Source: Ornithodoros turicata | Taxonomy: Eukaryota; Arthropoda; Arachnida; Ixodida; Argasidae | Length of the DNA: 64,000 nucleotides | Direction: 5' to 3' | Assembly: GCF_037126465.1 (NCBI RefSeq) | Contig: NC_088201.1 | Span: 190,242,031 to 190,306,030, forward strand | Shown here: in pieces, positions 1 through 14,000 of the stretch | Layout of the letters: each line of letters opens with the position of its first letter | How positions within the stretch are numbered: position 1 is the stretch's first letter | Program-made: the position numbers and the translations under genes | Notes under the pieces: model-generated | Told to the model about the DNA's origin: nothing | The model's input: only the letters and a program-made list of their open reading frames with translations | Database searches by the model: none

Positions 1-1196
1 GAGCTGAACATGGTCTCATGACATCGCATGCTGTTCCCCCTTTTCAAATTTCCTAGCCATGTCACGAAGCCACTCCGAATCTGCCACAAGTAACTTAGGA
101 GTAGCAACTCACAGTTTAGGCAGCTACAGTTGTCTTCGCTGCAGAACCTGAGCTCTGGAACTTTGTACGTGCATCACTATCCTTGGATTAATGACGTAAC
201 AGTTGCCTCTATGCTCTAACAGTGGGTTCCTTTAACTCAGGTACCATGATCACGGATTCCCCAAATAACCTACTTTGAGAAGCACCGCTCTAAGCACATG
301 GAACATATAATTCATTTCCCTGTCAACAAATTTAACAATGTTATTCATTTCTATCTGTGGCAGCATGGTTCCAGGATCAATTGTTTGTGCGAGACTCAGC
401 CTTCTGTGCAGATGAGCTTCTTTGACATGACTGGTGATGTCTCAGTGGCTACAGAGTACTTCATGTGATTTCTTGTTGCTGCAGACCTCATCAAGTGACC
501 TCGAGAGACTATAGACGCCTTCGTGTGAGATCAGGGGACCCCAGACATCTGCAGGAGGCTTCAGGTGACTTCAGACGTCTTCAGTTAACTTCGAGTAACT
601 TCACGTGACTTCAGATGACTCCAGATGTCTTCAAGTGACTTCAGGTGACTCCAGATGTCTTCAAGTGACTTCAGGTGACTCCTGATGTCTTCAAGTGACT
701 TCAAAGGACTTCAAGTGACTTCAGGTGACTCCAGATGACTTCATCTGGCTCTAGACGTCTTCAGGTGACTTCGAGTGACTTCAGGTGACTCCAGATGTCT
801 TGAAGTGACTTCAGGAGACTTCAGGTGACTATGCACGTGTTCCAGTTTCTTCAGCTGACTTGCTACAGACCTTCGTGTACTTGTACAGCCTTGTTAAATC
901 TCGAAGTTCACTACCGGCAGTTCCTTCTGTTTTTGTTTTTATGGCAGAAAATAGTGAGCCGAACATGGTCTCATGACATCGCATGCTGTTCCCCCTTTTC
1001 AAATTTCCTAGCCATATCACGAACCTACTCCGAATCTGCCACAAGTAACTTAGGAGTAGCAACTCACAGTTTAGGCAGCTACAGTTGTCTTCGCTGCAGA
1101 ACCTGAGCTCTGGAACTTTGTACGTGCATCACTATCCTTGGATTAATGACGTAACAGTTGCCTCTATGCTATAACAGTGGGTTCCTTTAACACAGG

Positions 1197-1223
1197 TACC
1201 ATGATCACGGATTCCCCCAAATA
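1197..1223 (+). other. U1 snRNA-like patch in satellite core (representative copy)
   Basis: The core contains TACCATGATCACG, the same 13 bases as in the stem-loop I region of metazoan U1 snRNA as I remember it, followed directly by GATTCCCCCAAAT. The second part resembles either the U1 segment GATTTCCCCAAATG, with an internal deletion between the two parts, or the 3' arm of stem-loop I. The copy at 29839-29865 is closer in the second part (ATTTCCCCAAATG). The patch recurs in essentially every monomer. It cannot be a functional U1 gene, because the 5' splice-site-pairing end and the Sm site are absent. It could be a fossil fragment or a chance match. Confidence 0.35.
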
Positions 1224-2298
1224 ACCTACTTTGAGAAGCACTGCTCTAAGCACATGGAACATACAATTCATTTCCCTGTCAACAAATTTAACAATGTTAT
1301 TCATTTCTATCTGTGGCAGCATGGTTCCAGTATCAATTGTTTGTGCGAGACTCAGCCTTCTGTGCAGATGAGCTTCTTTGACATGACTGGTGATGTCTCA
1401 GTGGCTACAGAGGACTTCATGTGATTTCTTGTTGCTGCACACCTCATCAAGTGACCTCGAGAGACTATAGACGCCTTCGTGTGAGATCAGGGGACTCCAG
1501 ATATCTGCAGGAGGCTTCAGGTGACTCCAGCCGTCTCCAGGTGACTCCAGATGGCTTGACATGGCCCCAGACGTTTTCAGTTAACTTCGAGTAACTTCAC
1601 GTGACTTCAGATGACTCCAGATGTCTTCAAGTGACTTCAGGTGACTCCAGATGTCTTCAAGTGACTTCAAAAGACTTCAGGTGACTCCAGATGTCTTCAT
1701 GTGGCTCTAGACGTCTTCAGGTGACTTCGAGTGACTTCAGGTGACTTCGAGTGACTTCAGGTGACTCCAGATGTCTTCAAGTGACTTCAGGAGACTTCAG
1801 GTGACTATAGACGTGTACCAGTTTCTTCAGCTGACTTGCTACAGACCTTCGTGTACTTGTACAGCCTTGTTAAATCTCGAAGTTCACTACTGGGAGTTCC
1901 TTCTGCTTTTGTTTTTATGGCAGAAGATAGTGAGCCGAACATGGTCTCATGACATCGCATGCTGTTCCCCCTTTTCAAATTTCCTAGCCATATCACGAAC
2001 CCACTCCGAATCTGCCACAAGTAACTTAGGAGTAGCAACTCACAGTTTAGGCAGCTACAGTTGTCTTCGCTGCAGAACCTGAGCTCTGGAACTTTGTACG
2101 TGCATCACTATCCTTGGATTAATGACGTAACAGTTGCCTCTATGCTATAACAGTGGGTTCCTTTAACTCAGGTACCATGATCACGGATTCCCCCAAATGA
2201 CCTACTTTGAGAAGCACCGCTCTAAGCACATGGAACATATAATTCATTTCCCTGTCAACAAATTTAACGATGTTATTCATTTCTATCTGTGGCAGCAT

Positions 2299-2320
2299 GG
2301 TTCCCGTATGGTTCCCGTAT
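2299..2320. repeat. 11-bp tandem duplication marking one monomer type
   Basis: GGTTCCCGTAT occurs twice in tandem where other monomers have a single GGTTCCAGTAT. The same doublet is found at about 9479, 16449 and 23630, spaced 7180, 6970 and 7181 bp. It is a convenient tag for the first monomer of each higher-order repeat. Confidence 0.9.
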
Positions 2321-5300
2321 CAATTGTTTGTGCGAGACTCAGCCTTCTGTGCAGATGAGCTTCTTTGACATGACTGGTGATGTCTGAGTGGCTACAGAGG
2401 ACTTCATGTGATTTCTTGTTGCTGCAGACCTCATCAAGTGACCTCGAGAGACTATAGACGCCTTCGTGTGAGATCAGGGGACTCCAGATATCTGCAGGAG
2501 GCTTCAGGTAACTCCAGCCATCTCCAGGTGACTTCAGATGGCTTGAAGTGGCCCCAGACGTCTTCAGTTAACTTCGAGTAACTTCACGTGACTTCAGATG
2601 ACTCCAGATGTCTTCAAGTGACTTCAGCTGACTCCAGATGTCTTCAAGTGACTTCAAAAGACTTCAGGTGACTCCAGATGTCTTCATGTGGCTCTAGACG
2701 TCTTCAGGTGACTTCGAGTGACTTCAGGTGACTCCAGATGTCTTCAAGTGACTTCAGGTGACTCCAGATGTCTTCAAGTGCCTTCAGGTGACTCCAGATG
2801 TCTTTAAGTGACTTCAGGTGACTCCAGATGTCTTCATGTGGCTCTAGACGTCTTCAGGTGACTTCGAGTGACTTCAGGTGACTCCAGATGTCTTCAAGTG
2901 ACTTCAGGAGACTTCAGGTGACTATAGACGTGTTCAAGTTTCTTCAGCTGACTTGCTACAGACCTTCGTGTACTTGTACAGCCTTGTTAAATCTCGAAGT
3001 TCACTACTGGGAGTTCCTTCTGCTTTTGTTTTTATGGCAGAAAATAGTGAGCCGAACATGGTCTCATGACATCGCATGCTGTTCCCCCTTTTCAAATTTC
3101 CTAGCCATATCACGAACCCACTCCGAATCTGCCACAAGTAACTTAGGAGTAGCAACTCGCAGTTTAGGCAGCTACAGTTGTCTTCGCTGCAGAACCTGAG
3201 CTCTGGAACTTTGTACGTGCATCATTATCCTTTCATTAGTGACGTAACAGTTGCCTCTATGCTATAACAGTGGGTTCCTTTAACTCAGGTACCATGATCA
3301 CGGATTCCCCCAAATAACCTACTTTGAGAAGCACTGCTCTAAGCACATGGAACATACAATTCATTTCCCTGTCAACAAATTTAACAATGTTATTCATTTC
3401 TATCTGTGGCAGCATGGTTCCAGTATCAATTGTTTGTGCGAGACTCAGACTTCTGTGCAGATGAGCTTCTTTGACATGACTGGTGATGTCTCAGTGGCTA
3501 CAGAGGACTTCATGTGATTTCTTGTTGCTGCACACCTCATCAAGTGACCTCGAGAGACTATAGACGCCTTCGTGTGAGATCAGGGGACTCCAGATATCTG
3601 CAGGAGGCTTCAGGTGACTCCAGCCGTCTCCAGGTGACATCAGATGGCTTGACGTGGCCCCAGACGTCTTCAGTTAACTTCGAGTAACTTCACGTGACTT
3701 CAGATGACTCCAGATGTCTTCAAGTGACTTCAAAAGACTTCAGGTGACTGCAGATGTCTTCATGTGGCTCTAGACGTCTTCAGGTGACTTCGAGTGACTT
3801 CAGGTGACTCCAGATGTCTTCAAGTGACTTCAGGAGACTTCAGGTGACTATACACGTGTTCCAGTTTCTTCAGCTGACTTGCTACAGACCTTCGTGTACT
3901 TGTACAGCCTTGTTAAATCTCGAAGTTCACTACCGGCAGTTCCTTCTGTTTTTGTTTTTATGGCAGAAAATAGTGAGCCGAACATGATCTCATGACATCG
4001 CATGCTGTTCCCCCTTTTCAAATTTCCTAGCCATATCACGAACCTACTCCGAATCTGCCACAAGTAACTTAGGAGTAGCAACTCACAGTTTAGGCAGCTA
4101 CAGTTGTCTTCGCTGCAGAACCTGAGCTCTGGAACTTTGTACGTGCATCATTATCCTTTCATTAGTGACGTAACAGTTGCCTCTATGCTATAACAGTGGG
4201 TTCCTTTAACTCAGGTACCATGATCACGGATTCCCCCAAATAACCTACTTTGAGAAGCACCGCTCTAAGCACATGGAACATATAATTCATTTCCCTGTCA
4301 ACAAATTTAACAATGTTATTCATTTCTATCTGTGGCAGCGTGGTTCCAGTATCAATTGTTTGTGCGAGACTCAGCCTTCTGTGCAGATGAGCTTCTTTGA
4401 CATGACTGGTGATGTCTAAGTGGCTACAGAGGACTTCATGTGATTTCTTGTTGCTGCAGACCTCATCAAGTGACCTCGAGAGACTATAGACGCCTTCGTG
4501 TGAGATCAGCGGACTCCAGATATCTGCAGGAGGCTTCAGGTAACTCCAGCCGTCTCCAGGTGACTTCAGATGGCTTGACGTGGCCCCAGACGTCTTCAGT
4601 TAACTTCGAGTAACTTCACGTGACTTCAGATGACTCCAGATGTCTTCAAGTGACTCTAGACGTCTTCAGGTGACTTCGAGTGACTTCAGGTGACTCCAGA
4701 TGTCTTCAAGTGACTTCAGGAGACTTCAGGTGACTATAGACGTGTTCCAGTTTCTTCAGCTGACTTGCTACAGACCTTCGTGTACTTGTACAGCCTTGTT
4801 AAATCTCGAAGTTCACTACTGGGAGTTCCTTCTGTTTTTGTTTTTATGGCAGAAGATAGTGAGCCGAACATGGTCTCATGACATCGCATGCTGTTCCCCT
4901 TTTCAAATTTCCTAGCCATATCACGAACCCACTCCGAATCTGCCACAAGTAACTTAGGAGTAGCAACTCACAGCTTAGGCAGCTACAGTTGTCTTCGCTG
5001 CAGAACCTGAGCTCTGGAACTTTGTACGTGCATCACTATCCTTGGATTAATGACGTAACAGTTGCCTCTATGCTATAACAGTGGGTTCCTTTAACTCAGG
5101 TACCATGATCACGGATTCCCCCAAATAACCTACTTTGAGAAGCACTGCTCTAAGCACATGGAACATACAATTCATTTCCCTGTCAACAAATTTAACAATG
5201 TTATTCATTTCTATCTGTGGCAGCATGGTTCCAGTATCAATTGTTTGTGCGAGACTCAGCCTTCTGTGCAGATGAGCTTCTTTGACATGACTGGTGATGT

Positions 5301-6559
5301 CTCAGTGGCTACAGAGGACTTCATGTGATTTCTTGTTGCTGCACACCTCATCAAGTGACCTCGAGAGACTATAGACGCCTTCGTGTGAGATCAGGGGACT
5401 CCAGATATCTGCAGGAGGCTTCAGGTGACTCTAGCCGTTTCCAGGTGACTTCAGATGGCTTGACGTGGCCCCAGACGTCTTCAGTTAACTTCAAGTAACT
5501 TCACGTGACTTCAGATGACTCCAGATGTCTTCAAGTGACTTCGGGTGACTCCAGATGTCTTCAAGTGACTTCAGGTGACTCCAGATGTCTTCAAGTGACT
5601 TCGGGTGACTCCAGATGTCTTCAAGTGACTTGAAAAGACTTCAAGTGACTCCAGATGTCTTCATGTAGCTCTAGACGTCTTCAGGTGACTTCGAGTGACT
5701 TCAGGTGACTCCAGATGTCTTCAAGTGACTTCAGGTGACTCAGATGTCTTCAAGTGACTTCAAAAGAATTCAGGTGACTCCAGATGTCTTCATGTGGCTC
5801 TAGACGTCTTCAGGTGACTTCGAGTGACTTCAGGTGACTCCAGATGTCTTCAAGTGACTTCAGGAGACTTCAGGTGACACTAGACGTGTACCAGTTTCTT
5901 CAGCTGACTTGCTACAGACCTTCGTGTACTTGTACAGCCTTGTTAAATCTCGAATTTCACTACCGGGAGTTCCTTCTGTTTTTGTTTTTATTGCAGAAAA
6001 TAGTGAGCCGAACATGGTGTCACGACATCGCATGCTGTTCCCCCTTTTCAAATTTCCTAGCCATGTCACGAACCCACTCCGAATCTGCCACAAGTAACTT
6101 AGGAGTAGCAACTCACAGTTTAGGCAGCTACAGTTGTCTTCGCTACAGAACCTGAGCTCTGGAACTTTGTACGTGCATCATTATCCTTTGATTAATGATG
6201 TAACAGTTGCCTCTATGCTATGACAGTGGGTTCCATTAACTCGGGTACCATGATCACGGATTCCCCCAAATAACCTACTTTGAGAAGCACTGCTCTAAGC
6301 ACATGGAACATATAATTCATTTCCCTGTCAACAAATTTAACAATGTTATTCATTTCGATCTGTGGCAGCATGGTTCGAGTATCAATTGTTTGTGCGAGAC
6401 TCAGCCTTCTGTGCAGATGAGCTTCTTTGACATGACTGGTGATGTCTCAGTGGCTACAGAGTACTTCATGTGATTTCCTGTTGCAGCAGACCTCATCAAG
6501 TGACCTCGAGAGACTATAGACGCCTTCGTGTGAGATCAGGGGACTCCAGACATCTGCAG

Positions 6560-7065
6560 GAGGCTTCAGGTGACTCCAGCCGTCTTCAGGTGACTTCAGA
6601 TGGCTTGACGTGGCCCCAGACGTCTTCAGTTAACTTCGAGTAACTTCACGTGACTTCACATGACTCCAGATGTCTTCAAGTGACTTCGGGTGACTCCAGA
6701 TGTCTTCAAGTGACTTGAAAAGACTTCAAGTGACTCCAGATGTCTTCATGTGGCTCTAGACGTCTTCAGGTGACTTCGACTGACTTCAGGTGACTCCAGA
6801 TGTCTTCAAGTGACTTCAGATGACTCCAGATGTCTTCAAGCGACTTCAGGTGACTCCAGATGTCTTCAAGTGACTTCAGGTGACTCCGGATGTCTTCAAG
6901 TGACTTCAGGTGACTCCAGATGTCTTCAAGTGACTTCAAAAGACTTCAGGTGACTCCAGATGTCTTCATGTGGCTCTAGACGTCTTCAGGTGACTTCGAG
7001 TGACTTCAGGTGACTCCAGATGTCTTCAAGTGACTTCAGGAGACTTCAGGTGACTATAGACGTGT
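6560..7065. repeat. Minisatellite of 10-bp words (representative)
   Basis: Between cores each monomer carries repeats of a degenerate 10-mer. The commonest 30-bp phrase is GTGACTTCAG, GTGACTCCAG, ATGTCTTCAA in that order. Interspersed variants include ACTTCAAAAG and ATGTGGCTCTAGACGTCTTC. Expansion and contraction of this tract account for most of the length variation among monomers. The tract is rich in TGA on the + strand. One long low-complexity translation on the minus strand (49074-49277) simply reads the repeat as peptide and is not a gene. Confidence 0.9.
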
Positions 7066-7076
7066 ACCAGTTTCTT

Positions 7077-7740
7077 CAGCTGACTTGCTACAGACCTTCG
7101 TGTACTTGTACAGCCTTGTTAAATCTCGAAGTTCACTACCGGGAGTTCCTCCTGTTTTTGTTTTTATGGCAGAAAATAGTGAGCCGAACATGGTCTCATG
7201 ACATCGCATGCTGTTCCCCCTTTTCAAATTTCCTAGCCATGTCACGAACCCACTCCGAATCTGCCACAAGTAACTTAGGAGTAGCAACTCACAGTTTAGG
7301 CAGCTACAGTTGTCTTCGCTGCAGAACCTGAGCTCTGGAACTTTGTACGTGCATCATTATCCTTTGATTAATGATGTAACAGTTGCCTCTATGCTATAAC
7401 AGGGGGTTCCATTAACTCAGGTACCATGATCACGGATTCCCCCAAATAACCTACTTTGAGAAGCATTGCTCTAAGCACATGGAACATATAATTCATTTCC
7501 CTGTCAACAAATTTAACAATGTTATTCATTTCGATCTGTGGCAGCATGGTTCCAGTATCAATTGTTTGTGCGAGACTCAGCCTTCTGTGCAGATGAGCTT
7601 CTTTGACATGACTGGTGATGTCTCAGTGGCTACAGAGTACTTAATGTGATTTCCTGTTGCTGCAAACCTCATCAAGTGACCTCGAGAGACTATAGACGCC
7701 TTCGTGTGAGATCAGGGGACCCCAGACATCTGCAGGAGGC
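7077..7740. repeat. Conserved satellite core (representative)
   Basis: This part of the monomer is not internally repetitive and is strongly conserved between monomers. It starts at CAGCTGACTTGCTACAG, contains the motif GAGCTCTGGAACTTTGTACG and the U1-like patch, and ends near CATCTGCAGGAGGCTTCAGG, where the 10-bp repeats begin. Overlapping frames of about 103 codons (+) and 77 codons (-) stay open in many copies. Single-base indels break them in others, and both strands are equally open, so high identity alone explains them. Confidence 0.85.
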
Positions 7741-8032
7741 TTCAGGTGACTTCAGACGTCTTCAGTTAACTTCGAGTAACTTCACGTGACTTCAGATGAC
7801 TCCAGATGTCTTCAAGTGACTTCAGGTGACTCCAGATGTCTTCAAGTGACTTCAGGTGACTCCTGATGTCTTCAAGTGACTTCAAAGGACTTCAAGTGAC
7901 TTCAGGTGACTCCAGATGACTTCATCTGGCTCTAGACGTCTTCAGGTGACTTCGAGTGACTTCAGGTGACTCCAGATGTCTTGAAGTGACTTCAGGAGAC
8001 TTCAGGTGACTATGCACGTGTTCCAGTTTCTT

Positions 8033-11000
8033 CAGCTGACTTGCTACAGACCTTCGTGTACTTGTACAGCCTTGTTAAATCTCGAAGTTCACTACCGGCA
8101 GTTCCTTCTGTTTTTGTTTTTATGGCAGAAAATAGTGAGCCGAACATGGTCTCATGACATCGCATGCTGTTCCCCCTTTTCAAATTTCCTAGCCATATCA
8201 CGAACCTACTCCGAATCTGCCACAAGTAACTTAGGAGTAGCAACTCACAGTTTAGGCAGCTACAGTTGTCTTCGCTGCAGAACCTGAGCTCTGGAACTTT
8301 GTACGTGCATCACTATCCTTGGATTAATGACGTAACAGTTGCCTCTATGCTATAACAGTGGGTTCCTTTAACACAGGTACCATGATCACGGATTCCCCCA
8401 AATAACCTACTTTGAGAAGCACTGCTCTAAGCACATGGAACATACAATTCATTTCCCTGTCAACAAATTTAACAATGTTATTCATTTCTATCTGTGGCAG
8501 CATGGTTCCAGTATCAATTGTTTGTGCGAGACTCAGCCTTCTGTGCAGATGAGCTTCTTTGACATGACTGGTGATGTCTCAGTGGCTACAGAGGACTTCA
8601 TGTGATTTCTTGTTGCTGCACACCTCATCAAGTGACCTCGAGAGACTATAGACGCCTTCGTGTGAGATCAGGGGACTCCAGATATCTGCAGGAGGCTTCA
8701 GGTGACTCCAGCCGTCTCCAGGTGACTCCAGATGGCTTGACATGGCCCCAGACGTTTTCAGTTAACTTCGAGTAACTTCACGTGACTTCAGATGACTCCA
8801 GATGTCTTCAAGTGACTTCAGGTGACTCCAGATGTCTTCAAGTGACTTCAAAAGACTTCAGGTGACTCCAGATGTCTTCATGTGGCTCTAGACGTCTTCA
8901 GGTGACTTCGAGTGACTTCAGGTGACTTCGAGTGACTTCAGGTGACTCCAGATGTCTTCAAGTGACTTCAGGAGACTTCAGGTGACTATAGACGTGTACC
9001 AGTTTCTTCAGCTGACTTGCTACAGACCTTCGTGTACTTGTACAGCCTTGTTAAATCTCGAAGTTCACTACTGGGAGTTCCTTCTGCTTTTGTTTTATGG
9101 CAGAAGATAGTGAGCCGAACATGGTCTCATGACATCGCATGCTGTTCCCCCTTTTCAAATTTCCTAGCCATATCACGAACCCACTCCGAATCTGCCACAA
9201 GTAACTTAGGAGTAGCAACTCACAGTTTAGGCAGCTACAGTTGTCTTCGCTGCAGAACCTGAGCTCTGGAACTTTGTACGTGCATCACTATCCTTGGATT
9301 AATGACGTAACAGTTGCCTCTATGCTATAACAGTGGGTTCCTTTAACTCAGGTACCATGATCACGGATTCCCCCAAATGACCTACTTTGAGAAGCACCGC
9401 TCTAAGCACATGGAACATATAATTCATTTCCCTGTCAACAAATTTAACGATGTTATTCATTTCTATCTGTGGCAGCATGGTTCCCGTATGGTTCCCGTAT
9501 CAATTGTTTGTGCGAGACTCAGCCTTCTGTGCAGATGAGCTTCTTTGACATGACTGGTGATGTCTGAGTGGCTACAGAGGACTTCATGTGATTTCTTGTT
9601 GCTGCAGACCTCATCAAGTGACCTCGAGAGACTATAGACGCCTTCGTGTGAGATCAGGGGACTCCAGATATCTGCAGGAGGCTTCAGGTAACTCCAGCCA
9701 TCTCCAGGTGACTTCAGATGGCTTGAAGTGGCCCCAGACGTCTTCAGTTAACTTCGAGTAACTTCACGTGACTTCAGATGACTCCAGATGTCTTCAAGTG
9801 ACTTCAGCTGACTCCAGATGTCTTCAAGTGACTTCAAAAGACTTCAGGTGACTCCAGATGTCTTCATGTGGCTCTAGACGTCTTCAGGTGACTTCGAGTG
9901 ACTTCAGGTGACTCCAGATGTCTTCAAGTGACTTCAGGTGACTCCAGATGTCTTCAAGTGCCTTCAGGTGACTCCAGATGTCTTTAAGTGACTTCAGGTG
10001 ACTCCAGATGTCTTCATGTGGCTCTAGACGTCTTCAGGTGACTTCGAGTGACTTCAGGTGACTCCAGATGTCTTCAAGTGACTTCAGGAGACTTCAGGTG
10101 ACTATAGACGTGTTCAAGTTTCTTCAGCTGACTTGCTACAGACCTTCGTGTACTTGTACAGCCTTGTTAAATCTCGAAGTTCACTACTGGGAGTTCCTTC
10201 TGCTTTGTTTTTATGGCAGAAAATAGTGAGCCGAACATGGTCTCATGACATCGCATGCTGTTCCCCCTTTTCAAATTTCCTAGCCATATCACGAACCCAC
10301 TCCGAATCTGCCACAAGTAACTTAGGAGTAGCAACTCGCAGTTTAGGCAGCTACAGTTGTCTTCGCTGCAGAACCTGAGCTCTGGAACTTTGTACGTGCA
10401 TCATTATCCTTGCATTAGTGACGTAACAGTTGCCTCTATGCTATAACAGTGGGTTCCTTTAACTCAGGTACCATGATCACGGATTCCCCCAAATAACCTA
10501 CTTTGAGAAGCACTGCTCTAAGCACATGGAACATACAATTCATTTCCCTGTCAACAAATTTAACAATGTTATTCATTTCTATCTGTGGCAGCATGGTTCC
10601 AGTATCAATTGTTTGTGCGAGACTCAGCCTTCTGTGCAGATGAGCTTCTTTGACATGACTGGTGATGTCTCAGTGGCTACAGAGGACTTCATGTGATTTC
10701 TTGTTGCTGCAGACCTCATCAAGTGACCTCGAGAGACTATAGACGCCTTCGTGTGAGATCAGGGGACTCCAGATATCTGCAGGAGGCTTCAGGTGACTCC
10801 AGCCGTCTCCAGGTGACTTCAGATGGCTTGACGTGGCCCCAGACGTCTTCAGTTAACTTCGAGTAACTTCAGTGACTTCAGATGACTCCAGATGTCTTCA
10901 AGTGACTTCAAAAGACTTCAGGTGACTCAGATGTCTTCATGTGGCTCTAGACGTCTTCAGGTGACTTCGAGTGACTTCAGGTGACTCCAGATGTCTTCAA

Positions 11001-11047
11001 GTGACTTCAGGAGACTTCAGGTGACTACAGACGTGTTCCAGTTTCTT
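8033..11047. repeat. Truncated higher-order repeat copy with single-base deletions
   Basis: Monomers of 976, 1116 and 923 bp correspond to the first three of the 7-mer repeat (976, 1117, 926). This copy differs from the others mostly by one-base losses in short runs, for example in the T run of the core near 9090-9096 and again near 10203-10210. Variant bases begin to differ in the monomer starting at 10125, so the switch to unrelated monomers lies between about 10400 and 11047. Confidence 0.8.
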
Positions 11048-14000
11048 CAGCTGACTTGCTACAGACCTTCGTGTACTTGTACAGCCTTGTTAAATCTCGA
11101 AGTTCACTACCGGAGTTCCTTCTGTTTTTGTTTTTATGGCAGAAAATAGTGAGCCGAACATGGTCTCATGACATCGCGTGCTGTTCCCCCTTTTCAAATT
11201 TCCTAGCCATATCACGAACCCACTCCGAATCTGCCACAAGTAACTTAGGAGTAGCAACTCACAGTTTAGGCAGCTACAGTTGTCTTCGCTGCAGAACCTG
11301 AGCTCTGGAACTTTGTACGTGCATCATTATCCTTTGATTATTGACGTAACAGTTGCCTCTAAGCTATAACAGTGGGTTCCTTTAACTCAGGTACCATGAT
11401 CACGGATTCCCCGAAATAACCTACTTTGAGAAGCACTGCTGCTAAGCAGCATGGAACATATAATTCATTTCCCTGTCAACAAATTTAACAATGTTATTCG
11501 TTTTCTATCTGTGGCAGCATGGTTCCAGTATCAATTGTTTGTGCGAGACTCAGCCTTCTGTGCAGATGAGCTTCTTTGACATGACTGGTGATGTCTCAGT
11601 GGCTACAGAGTACTTCATGTGATTTCTTGTTGCTACAGACCTCATCAGGTGACCTCGAGAGACTATAGACGCCTTCGTGTGAGTTCCGGGACTCCAGACA
11701 TCTGCAGGAGGCTTCAGGTGACTCCAGCCGTCTCCAGGTGACTTCAGATGGCTTGACGTGGCCCCAGACGTCTTCAGTTTAACTTCGAGTAACTTCACGT
11801 GACTTCAGATGACTCCAGATGTCTCAAGTGACTTCAGGTGACTCCAGATGTCTTCAAGTGACTTCAGATGACTCCAGATGTCTTCAAGTGACTTCAAATG
11901 ACTTCAGGTGACTCCAGATGTCTTCATGTGGCTCTAGACGTCTTCAGGTAACTTCGAGTGGCTTAGGGGACTTCGGATGTCTTCATGTGACTTCAGATGA
12001 CTTCATGTGGCTCCAGAAGTCTTCAGGTGACTTCGTAGTGACTTCAGGTGACTCCAGATGTCTTCAAGTGACTTCAGAGACTTCAGGTGACTACAGACGT
12101 GTTCCAGGTTTCTTCAGCTGACTTGCTACAGACCTTCGTGTACTTGTACAGCCTTTTGTTAAATCTCGAAGTTCACTACCGGAGTTCCTTCTGTTTTTGT
12201 TTTTATGGCAGAAAATAGTGAGCCGAACATGGTCTCATGACATCGCGTGCTGTTCCCCTTTTATATTCCTAGCCATATCACAAACCCACTCCGAATCTGC
12301 CACAAGTAACTTAGGAGTAGCAACTCACCGTTTAGGCAGCTACAGTTGTCTTCGCTGCAGAACCTGAGCTCTGGAACTTTGTACATGCATCATTATCCTT
12401 GGATTATTGACGTAACAGTTGCCTCTATGCTATAACAGTGGGTTCCTTTAACTCAGGTACCATGATCACGGATTCCCCCAAATAACCTACTTTGAGAAGC
12501 ACTGCTCTAAGCGCATGGAACATATAATTCATTTCCCTGTCAACAAATTTAACAATGTTATTCGTTTCTATCTGTGGCAGCATGGTTCCAGTATCAATTG
12601 TTTGTGCGAGACTCAGCCTTCTGTGCAGATGAGCTTCTTTGACATGACTGGTGATGTCTCAGTGGCTACAGAGGACTTCATGTGATTTCTTGTTGCTGCA
12701 GACCTCATCAGGTGACCTCGAGAGACTATAGACGCCTTCGTGTGAGATCAGGGGACTCCAGACATCTGCAGGAGGCTTCAGGTGACTCCAGCCGTCTCCA
12801 GGTGACTTCAGATGGCTTGACGTGGCCCCAGACGTCTTCAGTTAACTTCGAGTAATTCAAGTGACTTCAGATGGACTCCAGATGTCTTCAAGTGACTTCA
12901 GATGACTCCAGATGTCTTCAAGTGACTTCAGATGACTCCAGATATCTTCAAGTGACTTCAGGTGACTCAAATGTCTTCAAGTGACTTCAAAAGACTTCAA
13001 GTGACTCCAGATGTCTTCATGTGGCTCTAGACGTCTTCAGGTGACTTCGAGTGACTTTCCAGATGTCTTCAAGTGACTTCAGGATACTTCAGGTGACTAC
13101 AGACGTGTTCCGGTTTCTTCAGCTGACCTTGCTACAGACCTTCATGTACTTGTACAGCCTTGTTAAATCTCGAAGTTCACTACCGGGAGTTCCTTTTGTT
13201 TTTGTTTTTATGGCAGAAAATAGTGAGCCGAACATGTTCTCATGACATCGCATGCTGTTCCCCCTTTTCAAATATCCTAACCATATCACGAACCCACTCC
13301 GAATCTGCCACAAGTAACCTAGGAGTAGCAACTCACAGTTTAGGCAGCTACAGTTGTCTTCGCTGCAGAACCTGAGCTCTGGAACTTTGTACGTGCATCA
13401 TTATCCTTGGATTAATGACGTAACAGTTGCCTCTATGCTATAACAGTGGGTTCCTTTAACTCAGGTACCATGATCACGGATTCCCCCAAATAACCTACTT
13501 TGAGAAGCACTGCTCTAAGCACATGGAACATATAATTCATTTCCCTGTCAACAAATTTAACAATGTTATTCGTTTCTATCTGTGGCAGCATGGTTCCAGT
13601 ATCAATTGTTTGTGCGAGACTCAGCCTTCTGTGCAGATGAGCTTCTTTGACATGACTGGTGATGTCTCAGTGGCTACAGAGGACTTCATGTGATTTCTTG
13701 TTGCTGCAGACCTCATCAGGTGACCTCGAGAGACTATAGACGCCTTCGTGTGAGATCAGGGGACTCCAGACATCTGCAGGAGGCTTCAGGTGACTCCAGC
13801 CGTCTCCAGGTGACTTCAGATGGCTTGACGTGGCCCCAGACGTCTTCAGTTAACTTCGAGTAACTTCACGTGACTTCAGATGACTCCAGATGTCTTCAAG
13901 TGACTTCAAAAGACTTCAGGTGACTCCAGATGTCTTCATGTGGCTCTAGACGTCTTCAGGTGACTTCGAGTGACTTCAGGTGACTCCAGATGTCTTCAAG

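Larger units (their letters stand above)
852..8032. repeat. Seven-monomer higher-order repeat, copy 1 (7181 bp)
   Basis: Seven successive monomers have lengths 976, 1117, 926, 886, 1144, 1176 and 956 bp, adding to 7181 bp. The same ordered series of lengths and variant bases recurs at 15002 and 22183. Diagnostic variants include an 11-bp tandem duplication of GGTTCCCGTAT at 2299-2320 in the second monomer. Where I compared copies by eye they were essentially identical, which indicates recent amplification of the block as a unit. The preceding 851 bases are the tail of another monomer and match the sequence before copy 3, with a few single-base indels. Confidence 0.9.

Noticed and set aside
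1180..1215. tRNA-type internal promoter (B box) in the satellite around GGGTTCCTTTAACTC
   Set aside because: Only a weak resemblance to GGTTCGANTCC; no A box at proper distance and no foldable tRNA-like structure seen.
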